This document shows, piece after piece, positions 24,436-32,618 of a stretch of 32,618 bases of DNA. The first letter of the stretch is position 1; each line of letters opens with the position of its first letter. The stretch is from Candidatus Thalassarchaeum sp. (GTDB lineage Archaea; Thermoplasmatota; Poseidoniia; Poseidoniales; Thalassarchaeaceae), in the NCBI GenBank assembly GCA_016777225.1, contig JADHRW010000010.1, positions 1 to 32,618 on the forward strand. Direction: 5' to 3'. Made by a program: the position numbers and the translations under genes. The notes beneath the pieces were generated by a model. It had not been told where the DNA came from and ran no database searches. It worked only from the letters and a program-made list of their open reading frames with translations.

Positions 24436-25407
24436 ATGGTTGGGTTAGGCAGATTTATCGTTAAGCTTCTACCCATCGCTCCTAAATTTATCGTTAAGCG
24501 TATTGCAGGTAGGTATGTTGCCGGTTCAAATTTACATTCAGCAATCAGTTTAATGAAAAAAATGGATAAAGAAAATACTTGCTTTACAATAGATGTATTG
24601 GGTGAAGAAATTAAAACACTAGATGAAGCAAGATTTTTTGTTGAAGAATATTCTCGTGTTCTCGATGAAATTATTTCACATGACATAGATGCCAACATCT
24701 CTCTAAAACCTACTGCCTTCGGACTATTATTGGATAAAAATATAGCTATTCAAAATATAGAAGAAATATTGAATAAAGCGGCTCTTAGTGATATTTTTGT
24801 TCGTTTAGATATGGAAGATCACCGAGTTACTCAAGCCACTATAGATATTGTATTATTAATGCAGGAAAGAGGGTTTGAGAATATTGGAACGGTATTACAA
24901 GGTAGACTTTTTAGAACAGGTGAAGATATTAAGAATATCACAAAATCCTTAGGTTCTTTCTCAGATTTTCGGATATGCAAAGGCATTTATCTTGAACCTA
25001 ATGAGATATCTCATACAGGTTATCAAGATATAGTCAATGCTACAAATGATTGTATTGATCTTATGTTAGAATCAGATTCTTACACCGCTATTGCATCACA
25101 TGATTATCCAATAATAAATCATAGTTTGAAGAAATTAGAAAACATGAAGATGTATCCGGATAATGATTCTAGGCCTAATTCAATAGGGCCTAGGAAGGGT
25201 AAAGGCCTAGGGTACGAATTTCAATTTCTATTAGGTGTTAGGGGTGATCTTAGGAGAGAATTAGCATCCAAAGGTCACCTTACCAGAGTATATGTCCCTT
25301 ATGGCACTAAATGGTACGAATATGGTGTGCGCAGAATCCGTGAAAATCCTGATATCGCTTGGCATGTTACTAAGACCTTACTTATGCCTTGGACTAATAG
25401 AAGATAA
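24436..25407 (+). CDS. Proline dehydrogenase, FAD-dependent, monofunctional
   Basis: This 323-residue enzyme oxidises proline to pyrroline-5-carboxylate and passes electrons to the membrane quinone pool. It has the TIM-barrel landmarks of the bacterial monofunctional class: DANISLKPTAFGL, DIFVRLDMEDH, VLQGRLFRT, ICKGIYLEP, TAIASHDYP, FQFLLGVRGDL and the signature VYVPYGTKWYEYGVRRIREN at the C-terminus. Length matches the Thermus/Bacillus type. The partner P5C dehydrogenase is not in the window. The gene ends 5 bp from the convergent HVO_0476-like gene. Confidence 0.9.
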   Translation: MVGLGRFIVKLLPIAPKFIVKRIAGRYVAGSNLHSAISLMKKMDKENTCFTIDVLGEEIKTLDEARFFVEEYSRVLDEIISHDIDANISLKPTAFGLLLDKNIAIQNIEEILNKAALSDIFVRLDMEDHRVTQATIDIVLLMQERGFENIGTVLQGRLFRTGEDIKNITKSLGSFSDFRICKGIYLEPNEISHTGYQDIVNATNDCIDLMLESDSYTAIASHDYPIINHSLKKLENMKMYPDNDSRPNSIGPRKGKGLGYEFQFLLGVRGDLRRELASKGHLTRVYVPYGTKWYEYGVRRIRENPDIAWHVTKTLLMPWTNRR

Positions 25408-25412
25408 TTTAT

Positions 25413-26060
25413 TCAATAATTAGGTTTAGAAAAATTATTTTCATCGTCAGGGACATGCAAATATACTCTTCTAATTTCATTTGCTGATCTTTTGCCATTC
25501 AGAGTCCTTCCTTTTCCTGTATGAATGGCTCTAATTCTCCATCTTCTACCATTCATTTTCATTATAGAGCCACAAGAAAAGACTCTATCTGGGTCACACT
25601 CTAAACTGCTAGCAACGCTTCTTTCGCCTTCAGTCATTGTTATCGGAACTATTGTCCTATCTGCTCGAACTGCCCACATTGCTGAAATCTTAGATGCTTC
25701 TAGTTTCCTTGACTCTCTAGATGTGGAATCTTCAATTCGAGTAACCTTGTATGTTTGTTCTTCATGCTGAAAGTAATCATCCTTTGTAATCAATTCATCC
25801 TCGTCTGCTTCAACTAATGCGAATTTACTATCCATTCTATCAGATAATGTTGTTTTCACTGATACTGACTTAGGCGGTCTTAGTTGTAGATTTTGTACAT
25901 TACTACATTGAATACAACGGACCAATAAATCTTCTCCATTACCCTTCATTGTCCTCCTTAATATTTCATGCTCTGTCATTTTTGAGCATTTAGGGCAAAC
26001 TGCGACATCAACCACTTCTTCATCGACATCAGTATCTTCCATGTCTCTTCGAAAAGACAT
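25413..26060 (-). CDS. HVO_0476-type zinc-finger protein
   Basis: This 215-residue archaeal protein has an acidic N-terminus, a zinc ribbon with C22-x2-C25 and C49-x2-C52 (VAVCPKCSKMTEHEIL and VRCIQCSNVQ), and a C-terminal basic region with KMNGRRWRIRAIHTGKGR and RSANEIRRVYLHV. This pattern matches a family of archaeal zinc-finger proteins known from Halobacteria and Thermoplasmatota with no settled function; a nucleic-acid role is often assumed. It is divergent from the methyltransferase-like gene with 27 bp between start codons. The first ATG is used; an ATG 18 bp downstream is possible. Confidence 0.8.
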   Translation of the reverse strand: MSFRRDMEDTDVDEEVVDVAVCPKCSKMTEHEILRRTMKGNGEDLLVRCIQCSNVQNLQLRPPKSVSVKTTLSDRMDSKFALVEADEDELITKDDYFQHEEQTYKVTRIEDSTSRESRKLEASKISAMWAVRADRTIVPITMTEGERSVASSLECDPDRVFSCGSIMKMNGRRWRIRAIHTGKGRTLNGKRSANEIRRVYLHVPDDENNFSKPNY

Positions 26061-26087
26061 CCTTTATTGAAGCCATCCTTAGATGGG

Positions 26088-26912
26088 ATGGTTGAAATTA
26101 GAGATAATATAGCCACAGACATGAGTGGTGCGGGCGGATTCGGTTTGCCTCAAATGTCTGAGCGTGAAATGTTTGAGAAATTACTTTCTTCAGATTCAGA
26201 TTATGGTGATGAAGAACCTGCGATTGCAGCGAATATTGGTGAACAAATGTTGCATATGAATCTTGTTCCATTAAATCGTTCATTTAGAGTCAGGATTAGA
26301 GATATCACTTCTAAAATACCTGCAAAAAATATTGTATTAGTTGGTGGTGGAATAGGTCATTTAACAGCTTGGTTACTAGATTTATGGACGGGTGATCCTG
26401 CTAACCCTCCTGAAACGCCACGAGCAAGGCCAGAGTCTTTTAGAATCATTGAACCAGCAGGTAAATTCGGAGTAATTATTGATCGTTTGATTCGTCGACA
26501 CTCTGCTGAGCAGTGGTCCCAAATTTTGCCTCGTCCTTGGCAAGAAATTACTGCTGAAACATCTTCTTGGTCCGCTGCTGCTGCTGCTTTACCTTCCAGC
26601 GCTCAACCTTCTCCTTTACCTCAACCTATTGAACTAATAATTATTGATGTCCCTGAAATTGAACGACCTTCTGCTACTATCGCTGCCTTAGATGTTATAT
26701 CTCCTGGCGGATTCATTTTGGTCAAAGAACCAGAAGTTCCTACTGGTGATGTAGGTGTGCCTGAAGATGGACAAGAACCTAATGCTGCTCAAAAGAAAGT
26801 ACAATCATTCAATCAGTGGATGGATGTCATTCGTGAATGTAATGTCAATCATTCAATGGCCTTTGCAGAATTATCAGGTGGGACATTAGCAGTGATTCGT
26901 CGTTCCATCTGA
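26088..26912 (+). CDS. Rossmann-fold methyltransferase-like protein
   Basis: This 274-residue protein carries NIVLVGGGIGHLTAWLL, which fits a motif I glycine loop of SAM-dependent methyltransferases, then FRIIEPAGKFG (acidic residue at the end of strand 2), ELIIIDVPEIE (motif IV-like) and ISPGGFILVKEP. An Ala/Pro/Ser-rich insert (about 160-185, AAAAALPSSAQPSPLPQP) is unusual. The ATG at 26088 is preferred over the TTG at 26067. Substrate unknown. The last 64 bp overlap the end of the subtilase gene on the other strand. Confidence 0.55.
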   Translation: MVEIRDNIATDMSGAGGFGLPQMSEREMFEKLLSSDSDYGDEEPAIAANIGEQMLHMNLVPLNRSFRVRIRDITSKIPAKNIVLVGGGIGHLTAWLLDLWTGDPANPPETPRARPESFRIIEPAGKFGVIIDRLIRRHSAEQWSQILPRPWQEITAETSSWSAAAAALPSSAQPSPLPQPIELIIIDVPEIERPSATIAALDVISPGGFILVKEPEVPTGDVGVPEDGQEPNAAQKKVQSFNQWMDVIRECNVNHSMAFAELSGGTLAVIRRSI

Positions 26913-28345
26913 AAAATATCAAAAATATTCGATACTTTATTCTCCATGACTTGATAATTCTCAAAAACTGGATTACTATTAGATGAATTATTTATTGAAT
27001 CAATCAGTGAATCAATTCTCAATATTCCATAACCAAAGTGATCATCATGTTGATTTTGCCCCTCTTTCATTTGTGAATTTTCACTAAGAAGTTGTTTTAT
27101 TTCTTGAACTTTACTCGAATCACTATCTTGATTACGTTGGTATTCAGGATATTCTTCTAGGAATAATGCCAGTCCTCCTGAAACCCATGCAGTCGCGGCA
27201 GAAGTGCCGCTTGACCATCCCCACCATGATCCTTGATTTTGAATCAATACTGGTACTTCATGCCCCGGCGCTACAATTTCGGGCTTCTTATCAGGGTCGC
27301 CTCTCGGTAGTTTAGGTGGCCATATCTGACCATTATTATCTCCTTCTGAACTTCCTACCCAAAGATTTCCTAGTCTAGTTACTCCACCTACGCAGATGAC
27401 TTCTTCGACGGAGCCTGGCGATGAAACATCACCATCATCATTTTGTCCATCATTTCCTGCTGCTGCTATTACATATACTCCTTGATTTACTGCATTTTCT
27501 ACTGCAACTTCTAGACTATCTGTTGTAATTATGCTAGAACCAAGGCCTTGTTGTCCACCTAAACTTAAAGAAATAATATCTGCATCTTGAGATACGCACC
27601 AATCTACTGCTTCTGCAATACCATCGTCAGTTCCAGAGCCGGATGAATCAATAGCTTTTGCAACTAATAAATCGACATTTTTTGAAACTCCATTGAGTCC
27701 CCCATCTGCCACTATAATTCCTGCCATAGCCGTACCATGGCCATCGTCATCATAGGGAGTATCTACTGAATTGATGACGTCATTCCAACCAATTAGGTTC
27801 ATATTAGCCAAATCAGGATGGTCAATATTAATTCCTGAATCTACAATACACAATGAAACTCCAGTTCCATCCAATCCATCGAGAGAATTTACACCAGTAA
27901 GATCTCTATATTCGTCCTCCCATGTAACTAATGCTTGCGGAGGATTTAGACCTAAAATTTCTCCACTGATTGAAGCCCAAACCCATAGTAAGACGACTGC
28001 TACTACAAAAGTGGAAACTAAAGTTACAGAAATTCCTATGACCATACCAATTGCATCATTATTTTTCTCCAAGTCTTGGGGATTTTCTAAGTTATTATTC
28101 CCAGTGAATTCAATAAATTCATCAGTTTTATCATTTGATACTAAATTCGTAGAAATTTCACTGAAATTAGGATTGCTATCTTTTTTATCCTTACTGAATA
28201 AAGATTTAATTAAAACAAATGGTATTGCTAGTATCATCAGCCCTTCAATTATTACCGCTATGGCCACAATTATGAAAAACAAAAACAAACCTAAAAGAAT
28301 TAATCCATCAGTATTTGAAAGTCCAATTAACATTTGCATCACCAT
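26849..28345 (-). CDS. Membrane-anchored subtilisin-like serine protease (S8)
   Basis: This 498-residue protein has two N-terminal hydrophobic regions (about 14-48 and 98-127) flanking an acidic loop, then a subtilase domain on the far side. The catalytic triad is D169 (IVDSGI), H203 (DGHGTAMAG) and S382 (GTSAATAW); the oxyanion Asn is N298 (AAGND). No propeptide domain separates the anchor from the catalytic domain, so it may fold without a classical I9 inhibitor. A C-terminal acidic, Gln/Asn-rich extension runs to the end and overlaps the methyltransferase-like gene by 64 bp. It overlaps the upstream six-TM zinc-ribbon gene by seven bp, so the two are one operon. Possible roles are surface protein processing or quality control. 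Confidence 0.9.
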   Translation of the reverse strand: MVMQMLIGLSNTDGLILLGLFLFFIIVAIAVIIEGLMILAIPFVLIKSLFSKDKKDSNPNFSEISTNLVSNDKTDEFIEFTGNNNLENPQDLEKNNDAIGMVIGISVTLVSTFVVAVVLLWVWASISGEILGLNPPQALVTWEDEYRDLTGVNSLDGLDGTGVSLCIVDSGINIDHPDLANMNLIGWNDVINSVDTPYDDDGHGTAMAGIIVADGGLNGVSKNVDLLVAKAIDSSGSGTDDGIAEAVDWCVSQDADIISLSLGGQQGLGSSIITTDSLEVAVENAVNQGVYVIAAAGNDGQNDDGDVSSPGSVEEVICVGGVTRLGNLWVGSSEGDNNGQIWPPKLPRGDPDKKPEIVAPGHEVPVLIQNQGSWWGWSSGTSAATAWVSGGLALFLEEYPEYQRNQDSDSSKVQEIKQLLSENSQMKEGQNQHDDHFGYGILRIDSLIDSINNSSNSNPVFENYQVMENKVSNIFDIFQMERRITANVPPDNSAKAIE

Positions 28346-29472
28346 GCATCTTGTCTGTCAAAGTGACTCGATATTGTAGTATTAGATTTACAATTATTAC
28401 ATTCCATTCTAGAAGGTAGTGTCATTTCACAAATTGAACAAGTAGTCCCTGGTTTTCCTTGACCATCACATTTGAATTGCTGGCAATGTACAGTTATCTG
28501 TCCAGAAGGATGTAGAGTAGCAGGAGTTTCTTCTTTACAAATAGGACAGATTCCTTGTATTTTTTCCTTTGAAATAACATTCATTTCACCAGAGGCCTCC
28601 CTAGCCCTTACAGATTGAATCCTATCTCCTGCTGCACCGAGCATGAATTGAGGATACCATAAAATATGAATCAATAAGAAAGTAGAGGCTACACTACAAA
28701 TTAAGTAAATCCATGGATAATTAAAAACACTTGCTTCAGTAGAAATTGGTCTAGGAGCAATTGAATGAGCACCAGACCAAGAGAAGATATTTACGAGTAT
28801 CATCCATAATCCTAGTCCCAAACTCCAAAGCTTAAGGCTATGATCTTTCCAAGCAATTTCTACTACTCTGGGGTCAGGGTGTGAATGTCTTTCTATTACG
28901 TGGACGTCTCTAGTTTCAACCACTGCTCTATGAACTACGAATATTGCCAAGAAAGCAAAAATTCCATTTGCTAATAATATAGGCGCTAACTGCCCTATTG
29001 ATAAATTACTTGGGAAATCTGGTGTACTAGCATGTGCACTTATGTATCCTAATTGAACTGCAATCATTCCAAGAAACATATATGCTAAATTTTCTCTCAT
29101 TATTGGGAAACGAATGAATAGTTGCGTTGCGAAACCGAGCCATGCAATAATCGAAAGTAGACTTAATATTAATGATAAATCAGATAGGAAAAGTATACCT
29201 TCTGAACCTACTCTATTGTAGTCGCCACCGCCTGCAAGTTCATTTACTCCCCAGTCAAAAGAACCTAAAATTACCGCCAATACTCCTACTCCAAATGCTG
29301 AAAATTCATATAAACTCCATCCCTTAGATACCATTTTGAAATGAAAGATTGATTCTTCCACTACCTTGTCTAATGGTCTTAAATTTTTATTATATTCGGC
29401 GAAGCTGAAATTTATTGAAATTTCACTAAGTCTTAACGACTTAGTTTCTTCATATTTTGATTCGCTGTCCAT
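28339..29472 (-). CDS. Six-TM membrane protein with two C-terminal zinc ribbons
   Basis: This 377-residue protein has an acidic cytoplasmic N-terminus, hydrophobic helices at about 52-71, 92-120, 128-148, 160-183, 213-232 and 253-278, and then a cytoplasmic tail with two zinc ribbons: C309/C312 with C330/C335, and C345/C348 with C358/C361. AGAGGAGG lies 10 nt before the ATG. It overlaps the subtilase by seven bases (ATGGTGATG region). No family recognised. It might position, regulate or partner the protease. Confidence 0.75.
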   Translation of the reverse strand: MDSESKYEETKSLRLSEISINFSFAEYNKNLRPLDKVVEESIFHFKMVSKGWSLYEFSAFGVGVLAVILGSFDWGVNELAGGGDYNRVGSEGILFLSDLSLILSLLSIIAWLGFATQLFIRFPIMRENLAYMFLGMIAVQLGYISAHASTPDFPSNLSIGQLAPILLANGIFAFLAIFVVHRAVVETRDVHVIERHSHPDPRVVEIAWKDHSLKLWSLGLGLWMILVNIFSWSGAHSIAPRPISTEASVFNYPWIYLICSVASTFLLIHILWYPQFMLGAAGDRIQSVRAREASGEMNVISKEKIQGICPICKEETPATLHPSGQITVHCQQFKCDGQGKPGTTCSICEMTLPSRMECNNCKSNTTISSHFDRQDAW

Positions 29473-29482
29473 TGAATCGGCG

Positions 29483-29490
29483 CCTCCTCT
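29483..29490 (-). promoter_or_regulatory. Shine-Dalgarno AGAGGAGG for the six-TM protein
   Basis: Minus-strand AGAGGAGG ends 10 nt before the ATG at 29472 and fixes this start. It implies a transcript leader rather than a leaderless mRNA. Confidence 0.6.
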
Positions 29491-29551
29491 GATGTCTGCG
29501 AAGTGAAATGCTCCATTAAGTAACTCGCTTAGTTTGATTTGAAAACAGTAT

Positions 29552-29567
29552 TACTTATACTTAAAAA
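29552..29567 (-). promoter_or_regulatory. TATA-like promoter for the six-TM/subtilase operon
   Basis: On the minus strand the segment reads TTTTTAAGTATAAGTA, a good archaeal TATA-box match, about 80-95 bp upstream of the start at 29472. It would place transcription start about 55 bp before the ATG, leaving room for the Shine-Dalgarno. The remaining gap to tRNA-Ser is AT-rich with no gene. Confidence 0.4.
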
Positions 29568-29608
29568 TGTGTTATTATATTGCTAATTAATGCTCTAATG
29601 GCTGTAAT

Positions 29609-29695
29609 ATGGCGCCGAGAGGGAGATTTGAACTCCCGAGGGAAAATCCCACATGATTTCCAGTCATGCGCAATACCAGGCTATGCGATCTCGGC
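29609..29695 (-). tRNA. tRNA-Ser(GGA), CCA encoded
   Basis: On the minus strand the gene reads GCCGAGA at the 5' end, pairing with TCTCGGC, then discriminator G and CCA. The anticodon stem-loop is CATGA-CTGGAAA-TCATG with anticodon GGA. A long variable arm (GGGATTTTCCC), the hallmark of class II tRNA-Ser, precedes the T arm. No intron. Confidence 0.96.
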
Positions 29696-29804
29696 TTCTT
29701 TATATCCGAGAGTTGTTTACATTTTGAGCCTGTTGCTATTGAGATTTGACTTGGGACTCTCCTTACGCAGTCATTAAATCGAAATTGTGGCACGAGTGTA
29801 CATC

Positions 29805-29879
29805 GCCACTGTGGCTTAGGGGTATAGCATCCCATTGGTAATGGGAAGGTCGGGAGTTCAATTCTCCCCAGTGGCTCCA
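29805..29879 (+). tRNA. tRNA-Thr(GGT), CCA encoded
   Basis: The acceptor GCCACTG pairs with CAGTGGC, followed by discriminator T and CCA. The anticodon arm is TCCCA-TTGGTAA-TGGGA with anticodon GGT, and the T loop has TTCAATT. No intron. It is divergent from tRNA-Ser (109 bp between them; nothing recognised in the gap beyond AT-rich sequence). A T-rich tract at 29885-29889 could terminate it. Confidence 0.96.
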
Positions 29880-29968
29880 TTATATTTTTAATTTTAAAAT
29901 GTAGATTTTTATCACTTGTCACAGTTAAACGGAAAAAGTTCATAATCTAACAAACAAACGACACAAAT

Positions 29969-32618
29969 ATGTCTGACCGTCGTAGGACTGCACTTGCTCT
30001 AGTGTTACTGATGATAATTGCCCCGCTAACATCCGCTGCTACCACCTCCTGGGCCGGACCTAGTTCAGTAAATCCACCTGATGATGGTATTACTTTGACG
30101 GGTTTCCGTGTACCTGGTAATGCAACTATTCAGGATGGATGGCTTCATGTTACTGATACTGAAATGTCAACCTCACTGAATTCAGGTATTTTATGGGAAG
30201 GTGCTGATTTAGACTCGGGGAGATTTTTCAATACTGACTTTATTGATTCTACAGAGCAGATAACTCTTCTTGACGATGGAACTAGATCTAACATTAGTAC
30301 TTTCGATACTGGTGTTAATTCTGTATCTATGCACAGTTCTTACACTTATGCTCCGGGTTGGAGACATGTTTATTCTACAGGTTCATCAACTTCAGTATCT
30401 GATTGTAATAATCTTTCAGGGACTTGGGTCGACCATGGATATGATAATAATTTTGATTCTTCGTTACAAGATACTGAAATTACTGATACTCTGATGTACT
30501 GTAGTGGGGATGCACTGCAAGATAGCATCACTACACTAACTGTTAATGAAATAGGATATGATTACACTGCAGGAACTTTATCTGCAACAGGTGGTTCAGG
30601 AAGTGGTTTCTCAGGTACTTATTCTATCAGTTCTGCTATTGGTAGCATTACTGTCAATAATGGTGGTTCTGGTTATTCAGTAGGAGATGCCATTGACTTT
30701 GTATGTCCAGGTGGATGTACTGGTAGTAATGCTACAGCTTCGGTAGGATCTATTGCCTCCAATGGTTCTATTATCACTGTTTCATTGACAAATGGCGGTT
30801 CAGGCTACACCTCTCAAACTATGTATCTTCTAGTTACTAGTAGCGCGGGTAGTGGAGCATCATTATCAGAAGTTCTTGAAACTACTGGTTCTGTCTATGA
30901 AGCATTTGTGACAAATGGTGGAAGTGGTTATACAACATCTCCTACGATTATCCTAAGTTCTTCAGGGGGTGCTTCAGCGAATATCACTGCACAACTTGGC
31001 GGCTTCTTTGATTATGAAATCGCTGTAGATTCAATTGCAGTTGGTTCATCTGCTAATTGTATATTGGGTGGCTATGAAGTAAATGCAGGCATGGATACTG
31101 ATGAGGATAATATTTTAGATTCTAACGAAATAACCGATACAAACTTTTTATGCAATATTGATGAATTATGGCAAGCTACTACTTTTTCTGGACTCAATGG
31201 AACGAACTTAGGTGGCGAACAAACAATGTCTTACGGAACAATTCCTTCTGAAGCAAGTGAAGGAATAGTTTCCGTTGGTACTATGCCCGGATCAGCCGTA
31301 CCTAGAGGTACAAGCGGTTATTTCCTACTCCCTCAAGTGAATTTACCAAATCCTGGGTCATTCAACAACTTATACATGACATTCGATCATTGGTATCACT
31401 TAGACAGCCCTGCCTCTGGCGGCGGTGACGGCGCTTGGATTGAATACAGGATTAATACTGGTACTTGGAATGACTGGACATACATCGCTCCGGAAAGTAC
31501 TGCTTCGGGAGGAGGATACACTAGCACAATGTCTACAGAAGCACCTTCTCCTAATGGTGCTCCTAGTGGGGCAGTCCCTGTATTTGCATCACCTAGTCAT
31601 AGCGGATGGGTGAATGATAATGTTAGTATATCATCGATATCAGATATTAATAACGCTTCGAAAATACAGTTCAGGTTTCATATTTGGACCTCTCCTAATG
31701 CTTCATATGAGAGACCTGGTTGGTTCATTGACAATATAGATGTCAATAACGATGGTGTTAATACCGGTGTTTGGCATCATGGATGTATTTCTACAACAAA
31801 CGTTGCGTGCCAGTATGTGGCTAATTCATATGGTGCGCTCCAAAGAACAATTGATTTATCAGGAACTAATTCTACATCGAGCATTGAAATAGATATGGAG
31901 TGGGACTTGCAAGGTTCTACTAATGATAATGCCTGCATAGAATTATCCTTAAACAACATAACATGGTATGATATTTCATCTGGTACAACATCCACTGTAG
32001 CTAGTTGTGAAGACCGTAGTGGAGCAATCCCTGGTTATCCGTCTTATGACGGTGTCTTTGGTGACCAAAGTAACGGTATTAGAACTGTAGATTATAGTAT
32101 ACCAACTGCATATCAGAATCAACAAAATGTTTACATGAGATTTGTTGTAGATACTGACTCATTTACCAATTATGGGGGTTCTCTTGACAATAAAGAAGGT
32201 TTGACACTTTCAGATATCCGAGTTGTCGATGAATCAGGGGCTATATTATTTCAAGATGATATAGAGAATCCATCTACTATGTTCCATTACGCCGTGTCTC
32301 CTTATTACGATGATTGGGCATATTATAGTTTAAATTTTGGATCTATGGAAGAATTATTCAATTTTGAAGACTCCACTGCTTCTAATCCAGAAACTAATAA
32401 TGCACCTGGTTGGTCTAAAGACTCTGCTTGGAACTATGGTCAACTTGGCGCTGGTGCTGGACCTACTGATGAGCCTTCATTCCCTTATCTATATGGTACT
32501 AATCTAAACGGAAATTATGCAAATAATCAGAACTCTCTACTAACTTCCCCAGCATATGAAATACCTAATGATGGATTAGCGTATGTCACATTCGACAAAT
32601 GGGTATGCACTGAGAATT
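29969..32618 (+). CDS. Giant secreted repeat protein with NGGSGYT units and MAM/jelly-roll-like domains, 3'-truncated
   Basis: The frame is open from the ATG at 29969 to the window edge (883 codons), so the C-terminus is missing. The signal peptide is MSDRRRTALALVLLMIIAP...TSAA. Three NGGSGY(S/T) repeats lie at about residues 230, 274 and 314, a motif common in secreted and phage structural proteins. Near 366-390 is GGYEVNAGMDTDEDNILDSNEI with flanking Cys, resembling the NGVLD-type short cysteine repeat of surface proteins. From about 470 come MAM/LamG-like beta sandwiches (FDHWYHLDSPASGGGDGAW, then PGWFIDNIDV), and another copy begins at the right edge (YVTFDKWVCTEN). Likely a surface adhesin. 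Separate promoter candidates in the 89-bp gap were not convincing. Confidence 0.85.
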   Translation, partial: MSDRRRTALALVLLMIIAPLTSAATTSWAGPSSVNPPDDGITLTGFRVPGNATIQDGWLHVTDTEMSTSLNSGILWEGADLDSGRFFNTDFIDSTEQITLLDDGTRSNISTFDTGVNSVSMHSSYTYAPGWRHVYSTGSSTSVSDCNNLSGTWVDHGYDNNFDSSLQDTEITDTLMYCSGDALQDSITTLTVNEIGYDYTAGTLSATGGSGSGFSGTYSISSAIGSITVNNGGSGYSVGDAIDFVCPGGCTGSNATASVGSIASNGSIITVSLTNGGSGYTSQTMYLLVTSSAGSGASLSEVLETTGSVYEAFVTNGGSGYTTSPTIILSSSGGASANITAQLGGFFDYEIAVDSIAVGSSANCILGGYEVNAGMDTDEDNILDSNEITDTNFLCNIDELWQATTFSGLNGTNLGGEQTMSYGTIPSEASEGIVSVGTMPGSAVPRGTSGYFLLPQVNLPNPGSFNNLYMTFDHWYHLDSPASGGGDGAWIEYRINTGTWNDWTYIAPESTASGGGYTSTMSTEAPSPNGAPSGAVPVFASPSHSGWVNDNVSISSISDINNASKIQFRFHIWTSPNASYERPGWFIDNIDVNNDGVNTGVWHHGCISTTNVACQYVANSYGALQRTIDLSGTNSTSSIEIDMEWDLQGSTNDNACIELSLNNITWYDISSGTTSTVASCEDRSGAIPGYPSYDGVFGDQSNGIRTVDYSIPTAYQNQQNVYMRFVVDTDSFTNYGGSLDNKEGLTLSDIRVVDESGAILFQDDIENPSTMFHYAVSPYYDDWAYYSLNFGSMEELFNFEDSTASNPETNNAPGWSKDSAWNYGQLGAGAGPTDEPSFPYLYGTNLNGNYANNQNSLLTSPAYEIPNDGLAYVTFDKWVCTEN

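Noticed and set aside
27771-28379. 202-residue ORF on the plus strand
   Set aside because: It is antisense to the subtilase gene, whose catalytic motifs are certain. It looks like a shadow frame.
29587-29943. 118-residue ORF on the minus strand
   Set aside because: It spans both tRNA genes and has no protein-like features.

Overview
The window is archaeal. It carries an archaeal/eukaryal-type PheS, the transcription and translation block rpo7 (rpoE')-spt4-rps24e-rps27ae, a DTD2-type D-aminoacyl-tRNA deacylase, an HVO_0476-type zinc-finger protein and four tRNA genes with encoded CCA. DNA is AT-rich. Many proteins are long, acidic and secreted, with lipoboxes, VCBS-like propellers, NGGSGYT repeats and a G-C-T-D...D-D-G-S-C-x-Y tail motif. 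With the aerobic-type SCO proteins and proline dehydrogenase, this points to a planktonic marine Thermoplasmatota archaeon, most likely Marine Group II (Ca. Poseidoniales). The assignment is inferred from gene content; no database was searched.

Layout. (1) 1-2740: a 5'-truncated gene for a protein with two phospholipase-D HKD motifs and a cold-shock/OB-like segment between them, then a small basic low-complexity protein with a 48-bp tandem repeat; this looks accessory and ends at the 3' end of tRNA-Ala(TGC). (2) 2872-9761: six exported proteins forming three paralogous pairs: two cupredoxin-like membrane-anchored proteins, two large LVIVD-type propellers and two SCO/SenC copper proteins. This is the most coherent candidate for an undescribed system, perhaps copper handling or an extracytoplasmic redox function. 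(3) 9841-14699: a small secreted protein, then housekeeping genes pheS, a zinc-ribbon membrane protein, tRNA-Thr(TGT), folD and purC. (4) 14702-21001: a 1882-residue secreted, C-terminally anchored propeller/Ig-like protein followed by a 208-residue soluble protein with its own Shine-Dalgarno. (5) 21050-22506: a GC-rich, apparently structured leader and the rpo7-spt4-rps24e-rps27ae operon. (6) 22507-29472: a cytoplasmic propeller-like protein, dtdA, proline dehydrogenase, an HVO_0476-type protein, a methyltransferase-like protein, a membrane-anchored subtilase and a six-TM double zinc-ribbon protein. (7) 29609-32618: tRNA-Ser(GGA), tRNA-Thr(GGT) and the first 883 codons of another giant secreted protein that runs off the right edge.

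Genes are packed tightly. Several convergent pairs have 0-5 bp between stop codons, and one pair overlaps by 64 bp. Some starts have strong GGAGG-type Shine-Dalgarno sites (rps24e, rps27ae, rpo7, the 208-residue protein, the six-TM protein); others, such as the gene at 9841, look leaderless with a TATA-like box about 26 bp upstream. Apart from promoter-sized gaps, the only intergenic stretch with clear internal structure is the rpo7 leader. No CRISPR array, insertion sequence or rRNA was recognised.
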